Below, piece after piece: positions 47,910 to 56,591 of a stretch of DNA of 64,000 nt (its first letter is position 1; every line of letters starts with the position of its first letter). Location of the stretch: the NCBI GenBank assembly GCA_903917345.1, contig CAIXAE010000008.1, forward strand, positions 1 through 64,000. The letters are read 5' to 3'. This stretch comes from an uncultured Methylococcaceae bacterium (GTDB taxonomy: Bacteria > Pseudomonadota > Gammaproteobacteria > Methylococcales > Methylomonadaceae). The translations under genes and the position numbers were made by a program. The notes below the pieces were generated by a model. The model did no database searches and was not told where the DNA came from. It saw only the letters and a program-made list of their open reading frames with translations.

Positions 47910-48434
47910 TTATAAAGGCAAATTATCTGTATTAGATTTTGGGGCTTGTTCGGGCTTAGTGCTTCTTAATGGATTGTTAGTGGTATCTGGACTTAAAAGA
48001 CCAAACATCGTTGTTATTTTTTCCCACATGGTTTTATCAAGATCACGTTTAGGTACATCTACACTGGTTTCCTTTGCAGCTATAGGGCCAGTTACCGAAT
48101 TCGGTCTAAAATCACCTTGCACACCTACTACTACATCATTTTCAAAAAACAATGAAAATTGATGTTGAACTTTATCTTCACCGCTTGGTTGATTAATATA
48201 AATGTAATCCCAACGATTTTTATGAAATGTGTTTTCTGCCATAGGGGAGCCAAGAATATAAAGTACTTGTTTTTTACTCATACCCGGTTTTAATTGATCA
48301 ATCATACCTTGTTCGATAATATTCCCTTGCTGTATATCTACTCTGTAGATACCCGGTATGTGGTCATATAAATATGTACAAGATACGATGGATTGGCTAG
48401 CGATTAAGCTACAAAAAATAAGCGACTTTCTCAT
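47910..48434 (-). CDS. bamE: outer membrane protein assembly factor BamE
   Basis: About 174 residues. The start at 48434 gives a lipoprotein signal MRKSLIFCSLIASQSIVSC with a lipobox IVSC; longer readings add an unrelated hydrophobic stretch. The SmpA/OmlA domain includes VDIQQGNIIEQGMIDQLKPG, MSKKQVLYILGSPM and WDYIYINQPSGEDKVQHQFS. A Pro/Asn/Thr-rich tail of about 50 residues follows that is absent from E. coli BamE. It helps BamA and BamD insert barrel proteins at the outer membrane. Divergent from fur, as in other gammaproteobacteria. Confidence 0.93.
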   Translation of the reverse strand: MRKSLIFCSLIASQSIVSCTYLYDHIPGIYRVDIQQGNIIEQGMIDQLKPGMSKKQVLYILGSPMAENTFHKNRWDYIYINQPSGEDKVQHQFSLFFENDVVVGVQGDFRPNSVTGPIAAKETSVDVPKRDLDKTMWEKITTMFGLLSPDTTNNPLRSTKPEQAPKSNTDNLPL

Positions 48435-48499
48435 TGAAGACAGATCAAAAAATACAAAATAGAAATGATACAGGATGTTAATTAATAATCCTATAAAAG

Positions 48500-48533
48500 T
48501 ATCATGATAATTAGCCCTAAAAAAGGCTACAAT
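48500..48533 (+). promoter_or_regulatory. possible Fur box and -10 element upstream of fur
   Basis: TATCATGATAAT (48500-48511) matches two adjacent NATWAT hexamers of the Fur site at 11 of 12 positions. A third inverted hexamer is not clear. TACAAT (48528-48533) is a candidate -10, with a poor -35 lying inside the Fur-like sequence. Autoregulation of fur would be consistent, but the match is short in an AT-rich region. Confidence 0.35.
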
Positions 48534-48582
48534 AAACTCTCTTTTAAAATTCATCCCCTATGTGGCTAACTGAGGAATTCTT

Positions 48583-48999
48583 TTGGAAACTCATGATTTA
48601 AAGAATGCGGGTCTTAAGGTCACCATACCTAGACTTAAAATTCTGCAAATTTTGGAAAAACAGGTTAATGAGCGTCACCTTACTGCAGAGATGGTGTACA
48701 AAATTTTAATCAGTGAAAATGAAGAAATTGGTCTAGCAACAGTCTATAGAGTACTCACTCAATTTGAAGCCGCTGGCATCGTTACTCGTCATCATTTCGA
48801 AGGTGGTAATTCAATATTCGAACTAGATACGGGCGACCATCACGATCATATACTCTGTATGAAATGTGGAAAAGTTGATGAGTTCACAGATGAACTTATA
48901 GAGGTAAGGCAACAAGAAGTTGCTAGCCAACTGGGTTACGATCTCGTCGATCATGGTTTGTATTTATATGGATTTTGCCCGAAGTGCAGAAAACCTTAA
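48583..48999 (+). CDS. fur: ferric uptake regulator Fur, TTG start
   Basis: A 138-residue metalloregulator. The winged helix has NAGLKVTIPRLKILQILEKQ and EEIGLATVYRVLTQFEAAGI; metal ligands are in HHFEGGNSIFELDTGDHHDH, and cysteines CMKC and CPKC can form the structural zinc site. It represses iron-uptake genes when loaded with Fe(II). The start codon is TTG at 48583, supported by GAGGA six bases upstream and by exact agreement with the family N-terminus; no in-frame ATG is available nearby. Divergent from bamE. Confidence 0.96.
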   Translation: METHDLKNAGLKVTIPRLKILQILEKQVNERHLTAEMVYKILISENEEIGLATVYRVLTQFEAAGIVTRHHFEGGNSIFELDTGDHHDHILCMKCGKVDEFTDELIEVRQQEVASQLGYDLVDHGLYLYGFCPKCRKP

Positions 49000-49020
49000 T
49001 TAATCTTATTAATAGTATTC

Positions 49021-50268
49021 ATGTTTAAACCCCTCATTTTATATATCGGCTTACGCTATACGCGAGCCAAACGTCGTACACAATTCATTTCATTTATTAC
49101 CTTAACATCTGTACTAGGCATTGCCTTGGGGGTGACCGCACTGATTACAGTCTTATCTGTAATGAATGGTTTTGAAGCAGAGTTACGTGAACGTATTTTA
49201 GGCATGACCTCGCATGCGACAGCTACGGGTAAATTTGGTCAATTGGATGATTGGCAAACATTAGATAAAAAGCTAGTAGATTATCCGCATGTCCAAGGTT
49301 CTGCGCCTTTTATTACTGGGCAGGTAATGATTAATGCAGACAGACGCGTCAGCGGCACTATGCTCAACGGTATATTGCCAGAATACGAAGCTAAGGTATC
49401 AGATGTAGCAGCAAAGATGAAATACGGCCACTTAGCTGATCTTGTTCCTGGCGAATATGGCATCGTATTAGGATTAGAGTTAGCTAATTATTTGGGTGTG
49501 AGTATGGGTGACAAGATCACTGTGATCAGTCCACAAATCAACTCAACGCCTGCAGGCATAGTTCCTAGGATGAGACGCTTTACTGTGGTAGGTGTCTTTC
49601 AAGTCGGTATGTATGAATATGATCGTAATATGGCATTGATTCATCTTGATGACGCCGCCAAACTATTCCGTATGGATGCTGCTGTATCAGGCTTACGTAT
49701 TAAATTAGATGATCTATTTAATGCGCCACAAATAACACGCACTATGGCTAAAGCATTATCAAGCGACTACCAAGTCAGTGATTGGACCTTAGCGCACAGC
49801 AATTTCTTTAGAGCGATTCAAACAGAAAAACGCGTCATGTTTATTATTTTATTGTTGATTGTCGCCGTAGCGGCTTTCAATATTGTTTCTACTTTAGTGA
49901 TGGTCGTCACCGATAAACGGGGTGACATTGCTATCTTAAAAACCCAAGGTTTAACCTCAGGATCAATTATGGGCATCTTTATGGTGTTAGGTTCCATCAT
50001 TGGTGTGGTGGGGACGGCACTGGGTACAGTGGGCGGTATTTTGTTAGCTTTAAATGTGGAAACTATAGTGCCCGCTTTAGAACACCTATTTAATGTCCAG
50101 TTTATGGCGGCAGATGTTTACTACATCAGCGAATTGCCCTCTAAACTCGTATGGACTGATGTTTATTCAATTGCAGGCATGGCCTTCTTATTATCATTAT
50201 TAGCAACTATTTATCCCGCATGGCAAGCGTCTCGGATTAATCCAGCGGAGGTGTTACGTTATGAATAA
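49021..50268 (+). CDS. lolC: lipoprotein-releasing ABC transporter permease LolC/LolE family
   Basis: A 415-residue permease: one N-terminal helix, a large periplasmic domain (about residues 45-265) and three C-terminal helices. Signatures are [20 protein letters not shown] near residue 8, [18 protein letters not shown] near 45, and [20 protein letters not shown] near 310. With LolD it extracts mature lipoproteins from the inner membrane and passes them to LolA. Only one permease gene is present, so it may act as a LolF-type homodimer. It overlaps lolD by eight bases. Confidence 0.94.
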   Translation: MFKPLILYIGLRYTRAKRRTQFISFITLTSVLGIALGVTALITVLSVMNGFEAELRERILGMTSHATATGKFGQLDDWQTLDKKLVDYPHVQGSAPFITGQVMINADRRVSGTMLNGILPEYEAKVSDVAAKMKYGHLADLVPGEYGIVLGLELANYLGVSMGDKITVISPQINSTPAGIVPRMRRFTVVGVFQVGMYEYDRNMALIHLDDAAKLFRMDAAVSGLRIKLDDLFNAPQITRTMAKALSSDYQVSDWTLAHSNFFRAIQTEKRVMFIILLLIVAVAAFNIVSTLVMVVTDKRGDIAILKTQGLTSGSIMGIFMVLGSIIGVVGTALGTVGGILLALNVETIVPALEHLFNVQFMAADVYYISELPSKLVWTDVYSIAGMAFLLSLLATIYPAWQASRINPAEVLRYE

Positions 50269-50938
50269 TACAATATTGACATGCCGCCAACTTACAAAGC
50301 GCTATGACCAAGGTGGTTTGGATGTAGACGTCCTTAAAGGTGTTGATTTAAGTATTCAAGTCGGCGAACGTGTGGCCATTATGGGTGCCTCAGGCTCGGG
50401 TAAAAGTACATTGTTACACCTATTAGGCGGATTAGATAAAGCCACCAGTGGTGAAGTGATATTGTCTGGTATTAATCTAAATAAAGTCAGTGCCATTAAA
50501 TTAGCGAAGTTAAGAAATAGATCTTTAGGTTTTATTTACCAATCGCACCATTTGTTGGGTGAATTCACTGTACTCGAAAACGTTGCGATGCCTTTATTGA
50601 TTGCGGGTGAATCGATAAAACAAGCGACTATAAGAGCAACTGAGTTACTTAAAAGAGTAGGCTTAGGGCACAGAATTGAACATAAACCGGGTGAGTTATC
50701 AGGTGGTGAAAGACAGCGTGCTGCAGTAGCAAGAGCTTTAATAAATAAACCTGGTTTAGTGTTAGCGGATGAACCTACGGGTAACTTGGACAGTAAAACA
50801 GCCGATCAAATTTACCAATTGATGCTGGAGTTAAATCAAGAATTACAGGTTAGCTTTTTAGTGGTCACCCATGATCATGAATTGGCGGCCCGTCTGGGTA
50901 AAGTGTTACATATGGAAGATGGTCTAATCGTCGGTTAA
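50261..50938 (+). CDS. lolD: lipoprotein-releasing ABC transporter ATPase LolD
   Basis: A 225-residue ATPase of the MacB-like group. Walker A is [18 protein letters not shown] near residue 43, the Q-loop [20 protein letters not shown] near 92, the ABC signature [20 protein letters not shown] near 147, Walker [17 protein letters not shown], and the switch histidine VTHDHELAA near 205. The LDEF-like [13 protein letters not shown] segment is typical of LolD. It energises the LolC permease it overlaps. Confidence 0.95.
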   Translation: MNNTILTCRQLTKRYDQGGLDVDVLKGVDLSIQVGERVAIMGASGSGKSTLLHLLGGLDKATSGEVILSGINLNKVSAIKLAKLRNRSLGFIYQSHHLLGEFTVLENVAMPLLIAGESIKQATIRATELLKRVGLGHRIEHKPGELSGGERQRAAVARALINKPGLVLADEPTGNLDSKTADQIYQLMLELNQELQVSFLVVTHDHELAARLGKVLHMEDGLIVG

Positions 50939-50962
50939 CGCCGCCTCAAACAAACTCACTGC

Positions 50963-51004
50963 ACCTCTTGGGGCGCTTTTAGCCCGCATAAACAAGAGGT
51001 AGCC
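50963..51004 (+). promoter_or_regulatory. hairpin sequestering the comEC ribosome-binding site
   Basis: ACCTCTTG (50963-50970) is an exact complement of CAAGAGGT (50993-51000), which contains the AGAGG Shine-Dalgarno sequence five bases before the comEC GTG at 51005. Directly inside, GGGC (50971-50974) pairs with GCCC (50982-50985) around a 7-base loop, leaving a 7-base bulge. The RNA would hide the ribosome-binding site. No T tract follows, so a terminator is less likely. Confidence 0.6.
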
Positions 51005-53266
51005 GTGATAATTTCTGCATTATGCTTTGTTGCTGGCATTTTATGCGTGCAACAGTTTTCTGAATTACCGGGTCTTTATTGGTTATTAATGATAACAATG
51101 GCAGGTCTTGTATTGGCCTGTTTACGTCATTGGCGCACTGTTTTTTTTATAATTGGGCTGCTATGGGCGGTTTTATTCGCCATGCAACGACTCGATGATC
51201 GCTTACCCACAACATTAGAAAGTATTGAAATCCCCGTTACAGGCGTTATAACTGATTTACCTGACCTCAATAAACAGCGTAGTACTTTCGATTTTAAGAT
51301 CACACAGTCTCCCTATAAACTCCCTCATAAAATTCGTTTAAGTTGGTACTATCCAGATCAAACGATCAAGTCTGGTCAAAAATGGTCATTTGTTGTTAAG
51401 TTAAAGCGACCTCATGGGAGTTTAAATCCGGGTGGATTTGATTATGAAAAATATTTGTTTAGCCAAGGGGTAGGGGCAACAGGCTACATACGTACCCAGA
51501 CTAAACCACTATTACTGGGGAGAGTGTCTGGATGGTTCAGTATTGCCGTGTGGCGACAAACAATTGCAGATGATTTGACCCAGTTGCTTCAGGGTAATTC
51601 GAGTCTAGGATTGATTAAAGCCTTAACCATTGGCGATGGGAGTGATATTTCTAAAACTAAATGGGATATTTTTAGAAAAACAGGCACGACGCATTTGGTC
51701 GTTATATCGGGTTCTCATGTAGGTTTGTTAGCTGGCTTGGCTTATTTATGGGTACTTAAGCTTTGGGCACGATTCGGGTATTTAAAATGGGCACCGCAAA
51801 CCATCGCCGCCATCAGTGCCATCATCGTGGCGACGCTTTATTCAGGCTTAGCCGGATTTTCAGTGCCCACGCAACGCGCACTCGTTATGTTAAGTGTATG
51901 GATGCTGTCAGTCATACTTCAGCGCAATTCTAAGCCATACAATACCTTAGCTTTATCATTATTTGCCGTACTGGCTTATGATCCTTTAGCGGTTTTATCG
52001 GTTGGGTTTTGGTTATCTTATTTAGCGGTAGGGTTGATTGTGTATGTTATTTCCGGACGTTTAGGAAAACATAATACCGTCATAGAAATGCTAAAAATAA
52101 ATGCAGCCACTTCGTTGGGTTTATCGCCCTTGTTGCTCATTTATTTTCAACAGATATCCGTTATTTCCCCCATTGCTAATTTTATAGCCGTGCCGTTGAT
52201 TAGTTTTCTATCGGTACCTTTGGCATTATTAGGTGTAGCAAGTATGGCGTTATCGCCTTGGCTTGCAATGCAATTATTTCAGATTACCGATGGTTCATTG
52301 CAGGTACTGATGGTGTTTTTAAACACCTGTGCTCAACTGCCCATGGCACTCTATACGCACGCACAACCCCCGTTTTGGTTATTACTGTTCACGGTGCCAG
52401 CCGTATTAATACTATTAGCACCGGTGGGTATGCCGTATCGATATTTGAGTGTGTTACTGTTTCTGCCGATGTTTGCATCGACTGCGGATAAACCTGCAGC
52501 AGGGTCTATAAAACTGACCGTATTAGATGTCGGGCAAGCATTATCGATAGTGATACAAACTCAGCAACATAGTTTGATCTTTGATGCGGGTAGCAAATAT
52601 TCAGAAGACAGTGATGCAGGCATTAGCACTTTACTGCCTTTTTTACGGTACGAAGGTATCAATACAGTTGATACGTTAATGATTAGTCATGCCGACAGTG
52701 ATCACATCGGTGGAGCCGCTTCACTCATAAAGGGTATTCCCGTTAAAGCCGTCCTTACGACAGCCATGCGTCAACTCCAAGACTATCAGCCAATAAAGTG
52801 TGAAGCGGGGCAAACATGGGAGTGGGATGCCGTGATGTTTAGGGTATTAGCGCCCATTACAGAGCTCAGCAGTGAGAACGACAATGCCTGTGTCTTACAA
52901 ATTAAAACGTTAACAACGAGCTATCTCTTGCCTAGTGATATAGAAGCCGAGGCAGAAACAGCGTTGATGACTAATTACGGGCAAGCATTAAAATCAGATG
53001 TGTTAATTGCGCCGCATCATGGCAGTAAAACATCATCAACACCGGCTTATTTAGCGGTGGTAGATCCAAAAGTTATTTTGATATCAGCGGGATATTTAAG
53101 TAAATTTGGACATCCGCATCCGGATGTTACACATCGATATCAACAGCAGGGGATTGAGTGGTTTAATACCGCAGAGCAGGGCGCATTAACCATCACTGAG
53201 CCAAACGATCATTGGCAAATAGAGGCAATGCGCACCACCGAAGGTAAATATTGGAACAATAAGTGA
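51005..53266 (+). CDS. comEC: DNA internalization/competence protein ComEC/Rec2
   Basis: A 753-residue inner-membrane channel for single-stranded DNA uptake. An N-terminal hydrophobic and OB-like region (DUF4131) is followed by the Competence domain with GLIKALTIGDGSDISKTKWD when read near residue 200, FRKTGTTHLVVISGSHVGLL, and a helix-rich core. The C-terminal metallo-beta-lactamase-like domain has LDVGQALSIVIQT, DTLMISHADSDHIGGAASLI and IAPHHGSKTSSTPAYL with the metal ligands intact, consistent with a nuclease role. It starts with GTG. Natural transformation also needs pilus genes not in this window. Confidence 0.93.
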   Translation: MIISALCFVAGILCVQQFSELPGLYWLLMITMAGLVLACLRHWRTVFFIIGLLWAVLFAMQRLDDRLPTTLESIEIPVTGVITDLPDLNKQRSTFDFKITQSPYKLPHKIRLSWYYPDQTIKSGQKWSFVVKLKRPHGSLNPGGFDYEKYLFSQGVGATGYIRTQTKPLLLGRVSGWFSIAVWRQTIADDLTQLLQGNSSLGLIKALTIGDGSDISKTKWDIFRKTGTTHLVVISGSHVGLLAGLAYLWVLKLWARFGYLKWAPQTIAAISAIIVATLYSGLAGFSVPTQRALVMLSVWMLSVILQRNSKPYNTLALSLFAVLAYDPLAVLSVGFWLSYLAVGLIVYVISGRLGKHNTVIEMLKINAATSLGLSPLLLIYFQQISVISPIANFIAVPLISFLSVPLALLGVASMALSPWLAMQLFQITDGSLQVLMVFLNTCAQLPMALYTHAQPPFWLLLFTVPAVLILLAPVGMPYRYLSVLLFLPMFASTADKPAAGSIKLTVLDVGQALSIVIQTQQHSLIFDAGSKYSEDSDAGISTLLPFLRYEGINTVDTLMISHADSDHIGGAASLIKGIPVKAVLTTAMRQLQDYQPIKCEAGQTWEWDAVMFRVLAPITELSSENDNACVLQIKTLTTSYLLPSDIEAEAETALMTNYGQALKSDVLIAPHHGSKTSSTPAYLAVVDPKVILISAGYLSKFGHPHPDVTHRYQQQGIEWFNTAEQGALTITEPNDHWQIEAMRTTEGKYWNNK

Positions 53267-53273
53267 TATTTGA

Positions 53274-54665
53274 TTACAGCTCTAATTTAAAACGTGCAGT
53301 TTTAATGGCTAATTGCACCGTGTCTGGCGCAGTACCACCAATATGGCTACGCGCCGCGACAGAACCTTCTAAACTAAGATAATCAAACACCTCTTCAGTG
53401 ATTAACGCAGAGAATTTTTGTAATTCTGCTAAAGAAATTTCAGATAAATCACGGCCCGTTTCAATGCCCAAGCGCACTGCCAGACCTACGACTTCATGCG
53501 CATCTCTAAACGCCATGCCTTTTCTGACTAAATAATCGGCCAAATCCGTAGCGGTAGCAAAGCCACGTTTAGCGGAGTTATACATGTTTTGTTTTTTAGC
53601 ACTGATATGCGGCACCATGTCAGCATAAGCGCGAAGGCAGTTGATTAAAGTATCAACCGTATCAAATAAAGGTTCTTTATCTTCTTGATTGTCTTTGTTA
53701 TAGGCTAACGGTTGGCTTTTCATTAACATCAGTAACGACATTAAATGTCCGGTCACCCGTCCTGATTTACCTCTCACTAACTCAGGCACATCAGGATTCT
53801 TCTTTTGCGGCATGATAGATGAACCTGTGCAAAAGGCATCCGGCATATCAATAAAGTCAAATTGAGCACTCGACCATAGAATAAGTTCTTCAGAAAAACG
53901 TGATAAATGCATCATGATGATACTGGCGGCCGCTGTAAATTCTATCGCAAAATCACGGTCACTCACAGAATCTAAAGAGTTAGCACTGGGGCGACTAAAA
54001 CCTAAGAGTTCTGCCGTTAGAAAACGATCAATAGGGTAGCTGGTACCGGCTAAAGCCGCGGCTCCTAAAGGCATTACATTAAGGCGTTTTTTACAGTCTT
54101 GTAAGCGCTCGTTATCACGCACTAACATTTCAAACCACGCCATTAAATGGTGGCCAAAGGTAATCGGTTGAGCGACTTGTAAATGCGTAAACCCCGGCAT
54201 GATAGTGTTATAGTTTTGCTCAGCTAAATCTAAAATAGCACGTTGTAAACGCTTGAGTTGGGCTGTGATTTGTTCAATCTCACTGCGTAAATACAAGCGA
54301 ATATCAGTCGCCACTTGGTCATTTCTGGAACGGCCGGTATGGAGCTTTTTACCGGCAATGCCAATTAAATCAGTCAAACGCGCTTCGATGTTCATGTGGA
54401 CATCTTCTTGTTTGATAGACCACACAAAAGCACCGCTTTCAATTTCTGACTGTATTTGGCTCAGACCCTTAATAATGTCATCTCGTTCCGCGTCAGTCAA
54501 AATGCCACATTTTGTGAGCATCGTGGCATGTGCAATAGAACCTTGGATATCTTGTTCTGCCATACGTTTATCAAAATCCACAGAAGCAGTAAAGACTTCA
54601 ACAAAGGCATCGGTGGCTTGGGCAAAACGGGCACTAGAAAGTTTTTCTGAGTTAACGGTAGTCAT
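53274..54665 (-). CDS. argH: argininosuccinate lyase
   Basis: A 463-residue fumarase/aspartase-superfamily enzyme that releases arginine and fumarate from argininosuccinate. Signatures are [20 protein letters not shown] near residue 109, [20 protein letters not shown] near 157, and the catalytic loop [20 protein letters not shown] near 279. Length is standard. It converges on comEC with a 7-bp gap. Upstream, 54739-54754 holds a short inverted repeat (GTTGTGT / ACACAAC), too weak to name as an operator. Confidence 0.97.
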   Translation of the reverse strand: MTTVNSEKLSSARFAQATDAFVEVFTASVDFDKRMAEQDIQGSIAHATMLTKCGILTDAERDDIIKGLSQIQSEIESGAFVWSIKQEDVHMNIEARLTDLIGIAGKKLHTGRSRNDQVATDIRLYLRSEIEQITAQLKRLQRAILDLAEQNYNTIMPGFTHLQVAQPITFGHHLMAWFEMLVRDNERLQDCKKRLNVMPLGAAALAGTSYPIDRFLTAELLGFSRPSANSLDSVSDRDFAIEFTAAASIIMMHLSRFSEELILWSSAQFDFIDMPDAFCTGSSIMPQKKNPDVPELVRGKSGRVTGHLMSLLMLMKSQPLAYNKDNQEDKEPLFDTVDTLINCLRAYADMVPHISAKKQNMYNSAKRGFATATDLADYLVRKGMAFRDAHEVVGLAVRLGIETGRDLSEISLAELQKFSALITEEVFDYLSLEGSVAARSHIGGTAPDTVQLAIKTARFKLEL

Positions 54666-54801
54666 GAATAGTTAAGAGTGATGTGAAGATTGTGCGAATT
54701 ATAACATCTAATATAAGACTGTGATTTTACCCAACACTGTTGTGTACACACAACCTGCACAGTAAATGATTTAGCGCGTTTGAATTAATAAATCCGCGCG
54801 G

Positions 54802-55200
54802 GTAGTTAGTTAAGGAACGTCAGTAGTAGTTGCGCCTCCTTAGGTAGTAACCTAAGCGCCGTAGGTAGTTACTGCCGATCCTAAAGTAGTTACCTAAGCG
54901 GCTTAAGTAGTTAGTGCTGGACTCAAAGTAATTACCCCTGCATCTTGGGTTATAACTGCACCAGCTCAAGTAGTAACATAAGAAACGTAGGTTGTTACTT
55001 TTCGATTCTAAGTAATTACTCTAACCCCATAGGCTGTTAGTTTCACAATAGAAGTAGTTACCTAAGCGGCTTAACGTGTAACGCCCAGATCCTAATGAGA
55101 TACCCAAGCACCTTAAGTAGTAAGATCGCCGGCAAAAGTAGTTACTTTCGATTTAGGAGTTGTTACTCCAGACGCTAAAGCTGTAACTGAAGCTGCGGCT
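54802..55200. repeat. array of 19 imperfect 21-bp tandem repeats
   Basis: Nineteen contiguous units of exactly 21 bp, with no insertion or deletion, fill this stretch. Most units start GTAGTTAC or a one- or two-base variant and end near CTTAA or CTAAA; the middle varies. Units 5 (54886-54906) and 13 (55054-55074) are identical. Read on the plus strand in phase, units give V-V-T-x-x-x-K/Q-like heptads but contain 15 stops, almost all TAA/TAG at heptad positions 4 and 7. On the minus strand the phase gives [LF]-[RS]-x-x-[GS]-[NY]-[YN] with three stops. The array begins 137 bp upstream of argH. Function unknown. Confidence 0.93.
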
Positions 55201-55222
55201 GCTAATTGATTGATGCATATAG

Positions 55223-55555
55223 TTACTTGATAGTTTTAGCGTCTGCATCTTGTGTGATGTCTAGGGCAATGTTGTGCATTTCAGTGATGCGTTTAACAGT
55301 CTCTAAGAGCAGTTTGTTGCTGCCAGACGTTAAATGACCCTCAAAAGGCGAAGCCGGCACTAAAGTTTCAGCCTCGTTATCAAAATCCCATTCAAAGATG
55401 GGGTTTAAAACTGAAACCATCGGCACTTCCCCATCCATAGTCGATATGATAAACACGTTACCGTTTCCATACTTTAAGGCATTATCAATTAAGTTGTAGA
55501 GCAAGCGCGTTAGTGTAACTATTTTAAAACGCAATGTGGGTAGATTAGTATCCAA
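55223..55555 (-). pseudogene. C-terminal remnant of a sensor histidine kinase
   Basis: About 110 codons from a TTG, with a stop directly upstream, so no N-terminal sensor or dimerisation domain is present. TRLLYNLIDNALKYGNGNVF near residue 16 is a clear N-box of a HATPase domain. The later glycine boxes are eroded: where GxGLGL is expected the text is SGSNKLLLETVKRITEMHN. It therefore cannot be a normal kinase and is best read as a decayed fragment, although a small ATPase-like protein cannot be excluded. Confidence 0.65.
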
Positions 55556-55557
55556 TC

Positions 55558-56048
55558 AATAATGCAGGAGATTTTAAGGCTGCGTATAAACACTATTTAG
55601 CCCGGGCTACGATGGAAGGTTAGCCAGAAGAAAACTTTGTGGCCCAATATCGAGCAGGTAAAGTGGCTTTGTTGCTGAATAAGCCTTATACGGAAATACT
55701 TACGTGTTTTTTAACAGCCTATGAGATGCGCCCCGAAGTGTTACTGAACCGTTGTATCAATTAGCTGTGTATTGCCGTAATAAGGCATGGCATCACCAAG
55801 CGTATTTATTTGCTAAGGCAGGCGCTGATATTGCGTATCCGACTGATGTGTTATTTGTAGAAAAAGACATATGCGAATGGCGCATTTTTGATGAGCTGGC
55901 GATTGCGGCTTATTGGACGGGCCATTATGTGGAATCAAAAAAACTCTGTGAAAAGTTATTGGCTATGCCCTTGGCGGCTGATGATGCGGAACGTGTTCGA
56001 GAAAATCTGCAGTTTGCGCTAGAGAAGCTAACAGTGTTTAAGGTTTAA
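55558..56048 (+). pseudogene. remnant of a TPR-type glycosyltransferase gene
   Basis: Two reading frames together encode one homologous stretch: NAGDFKAAYKHYLARATMEG, then an in-frame TAG at about 55621-55623 where a tryptophan is expected, then PEENFVAQYRAGKVALLLNK up to AYEMRPE. A one-base frameshift near 55740-55750 leads to EPLYQLAVYCRNKAWHHQAY and DELAIAAYWTGHYVESKKLC. This is the tetratricopeptide tail of large family-2 glycosyltransferases; the catalytic domain is missing. The intact part from 55752 could still be translated as a 98-residue peptide, but an inactive remnant is more likely. Confidence 0.75.
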
Positions 56049-56053
56049 TTTTA

Positions 56054-56269
56054 ATGATTATAAAAACGCGTTATTCCTATTATTTAGCTATTATTCTCAT
56101 AGCCTTTTTTGTAGTGATATCAGCCTCAAGTGTTTGGCAAAAATCAACCACGTGGGATGAGCCTTTTCACTTAACTGCGGGTGTTACGCAATTACAAACC
56201 GGTGATCCCCGTTTAAGTTTTGACCACCCGCCGCTTGCCCGGATTATAGCGGCTATTAAGTTTATGTAA
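56054..56269 (+). pseudogene. N-terminal fragment of a GT-C (PMT/ArnT-like) glycosyltransferase
   Basis: Seventy-one codons with one membrane helix (about residues 9-29) and the first periplasmic-loop motif of GT-C enzymes: STTWDEPFHLTAGVTQLQTG followed by DPRLSFDHPPLARIIAA. The aspartate-glutamate pair in WDEP is the usual metal/catalytic site. A normal protein would have about 500 residues; here a TAA ends it and the downstream sequence is unrelated and AT-rich. Clear truncation, starting five bases after the previous remnant. Confidence 0.78.
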
Positions 56270-56310
56270 CTAAAGTGAAAAACATCAATCCTTTTGGTTT
56301 TTTATCTTTA

Positions 56311-56436
56311 CTGTTTAGGAAACTGAAAATTCCAATTGGGAAAATGGATTTACCAAGTATAAAAAGCTTTTTTCCAAGTGGGATTTTGCTTTTCCTACTT
56401 AGGGATTTTACTTTTCCTAAGTGGATCGGATATTTC
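56311..56436. repeat. short degenerate array with about 21-bp period
   Basis: At least five units start with CC at 56332, 56353, 56374, 56394 and 56416 (spacing 21, 21, 20, 22), with a weaker unit before. Shared text is CCAAGTGGG or CCTAAGTGG with GGGATTTTxCTTTTCCTA seen twice. Read on the minus strand (part of an open frame at 56262-56540) the units give heptads KSKIPLG, KKLFILG and KSIFPIG. The surrounding 56270-56591 is otherwise AT-rich with no recognisable gene. Confidence 0.7.
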
Positions 56437-56591
56437 GGGTTAAAAATTAAATATTTTTTAAAAAGGTGTAAATAAACTTTTTTATGATGTATTTGAGGCC
56501 TTAGATAAGGCCGATCTAGCATGAATGTATAGTCTGCCATACTAGAATTAGCTTGATATCGTAAACCTCAAGTGTGTTGCTTCTAATAATT

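Noticed and set aside
54739-54754. Operator for argH (short inverted repeat GTTGTGT/ACACAAC)
   Set aside because: Seven-bp arms with a two-base centre are near chance level for this length of sequence, and the text does not resemble the arginine repressor box.
54802-55200. CRISPR array
   Set aside because: Units are contiguous 21-bp with a variable middle and conserved ends. There are no 25-40 bp identical repeats separated by unique spacers, and no cas genes nearby.
54802-55209. Gene read with TAA and TAG recoded as glutamine
   Set aside because: Normal genes in the window end at TAA (gmd, suhB, secA and others), so these codons are ordinary stops in this organism.
56262-56540. 92-codon minus-strand frame as a real gene
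   Set aside because: No recognisable domain, no ribosome-binding site seen, AT-rich, and mostly made of the short 21-bp repeat; kept only as a repeat.
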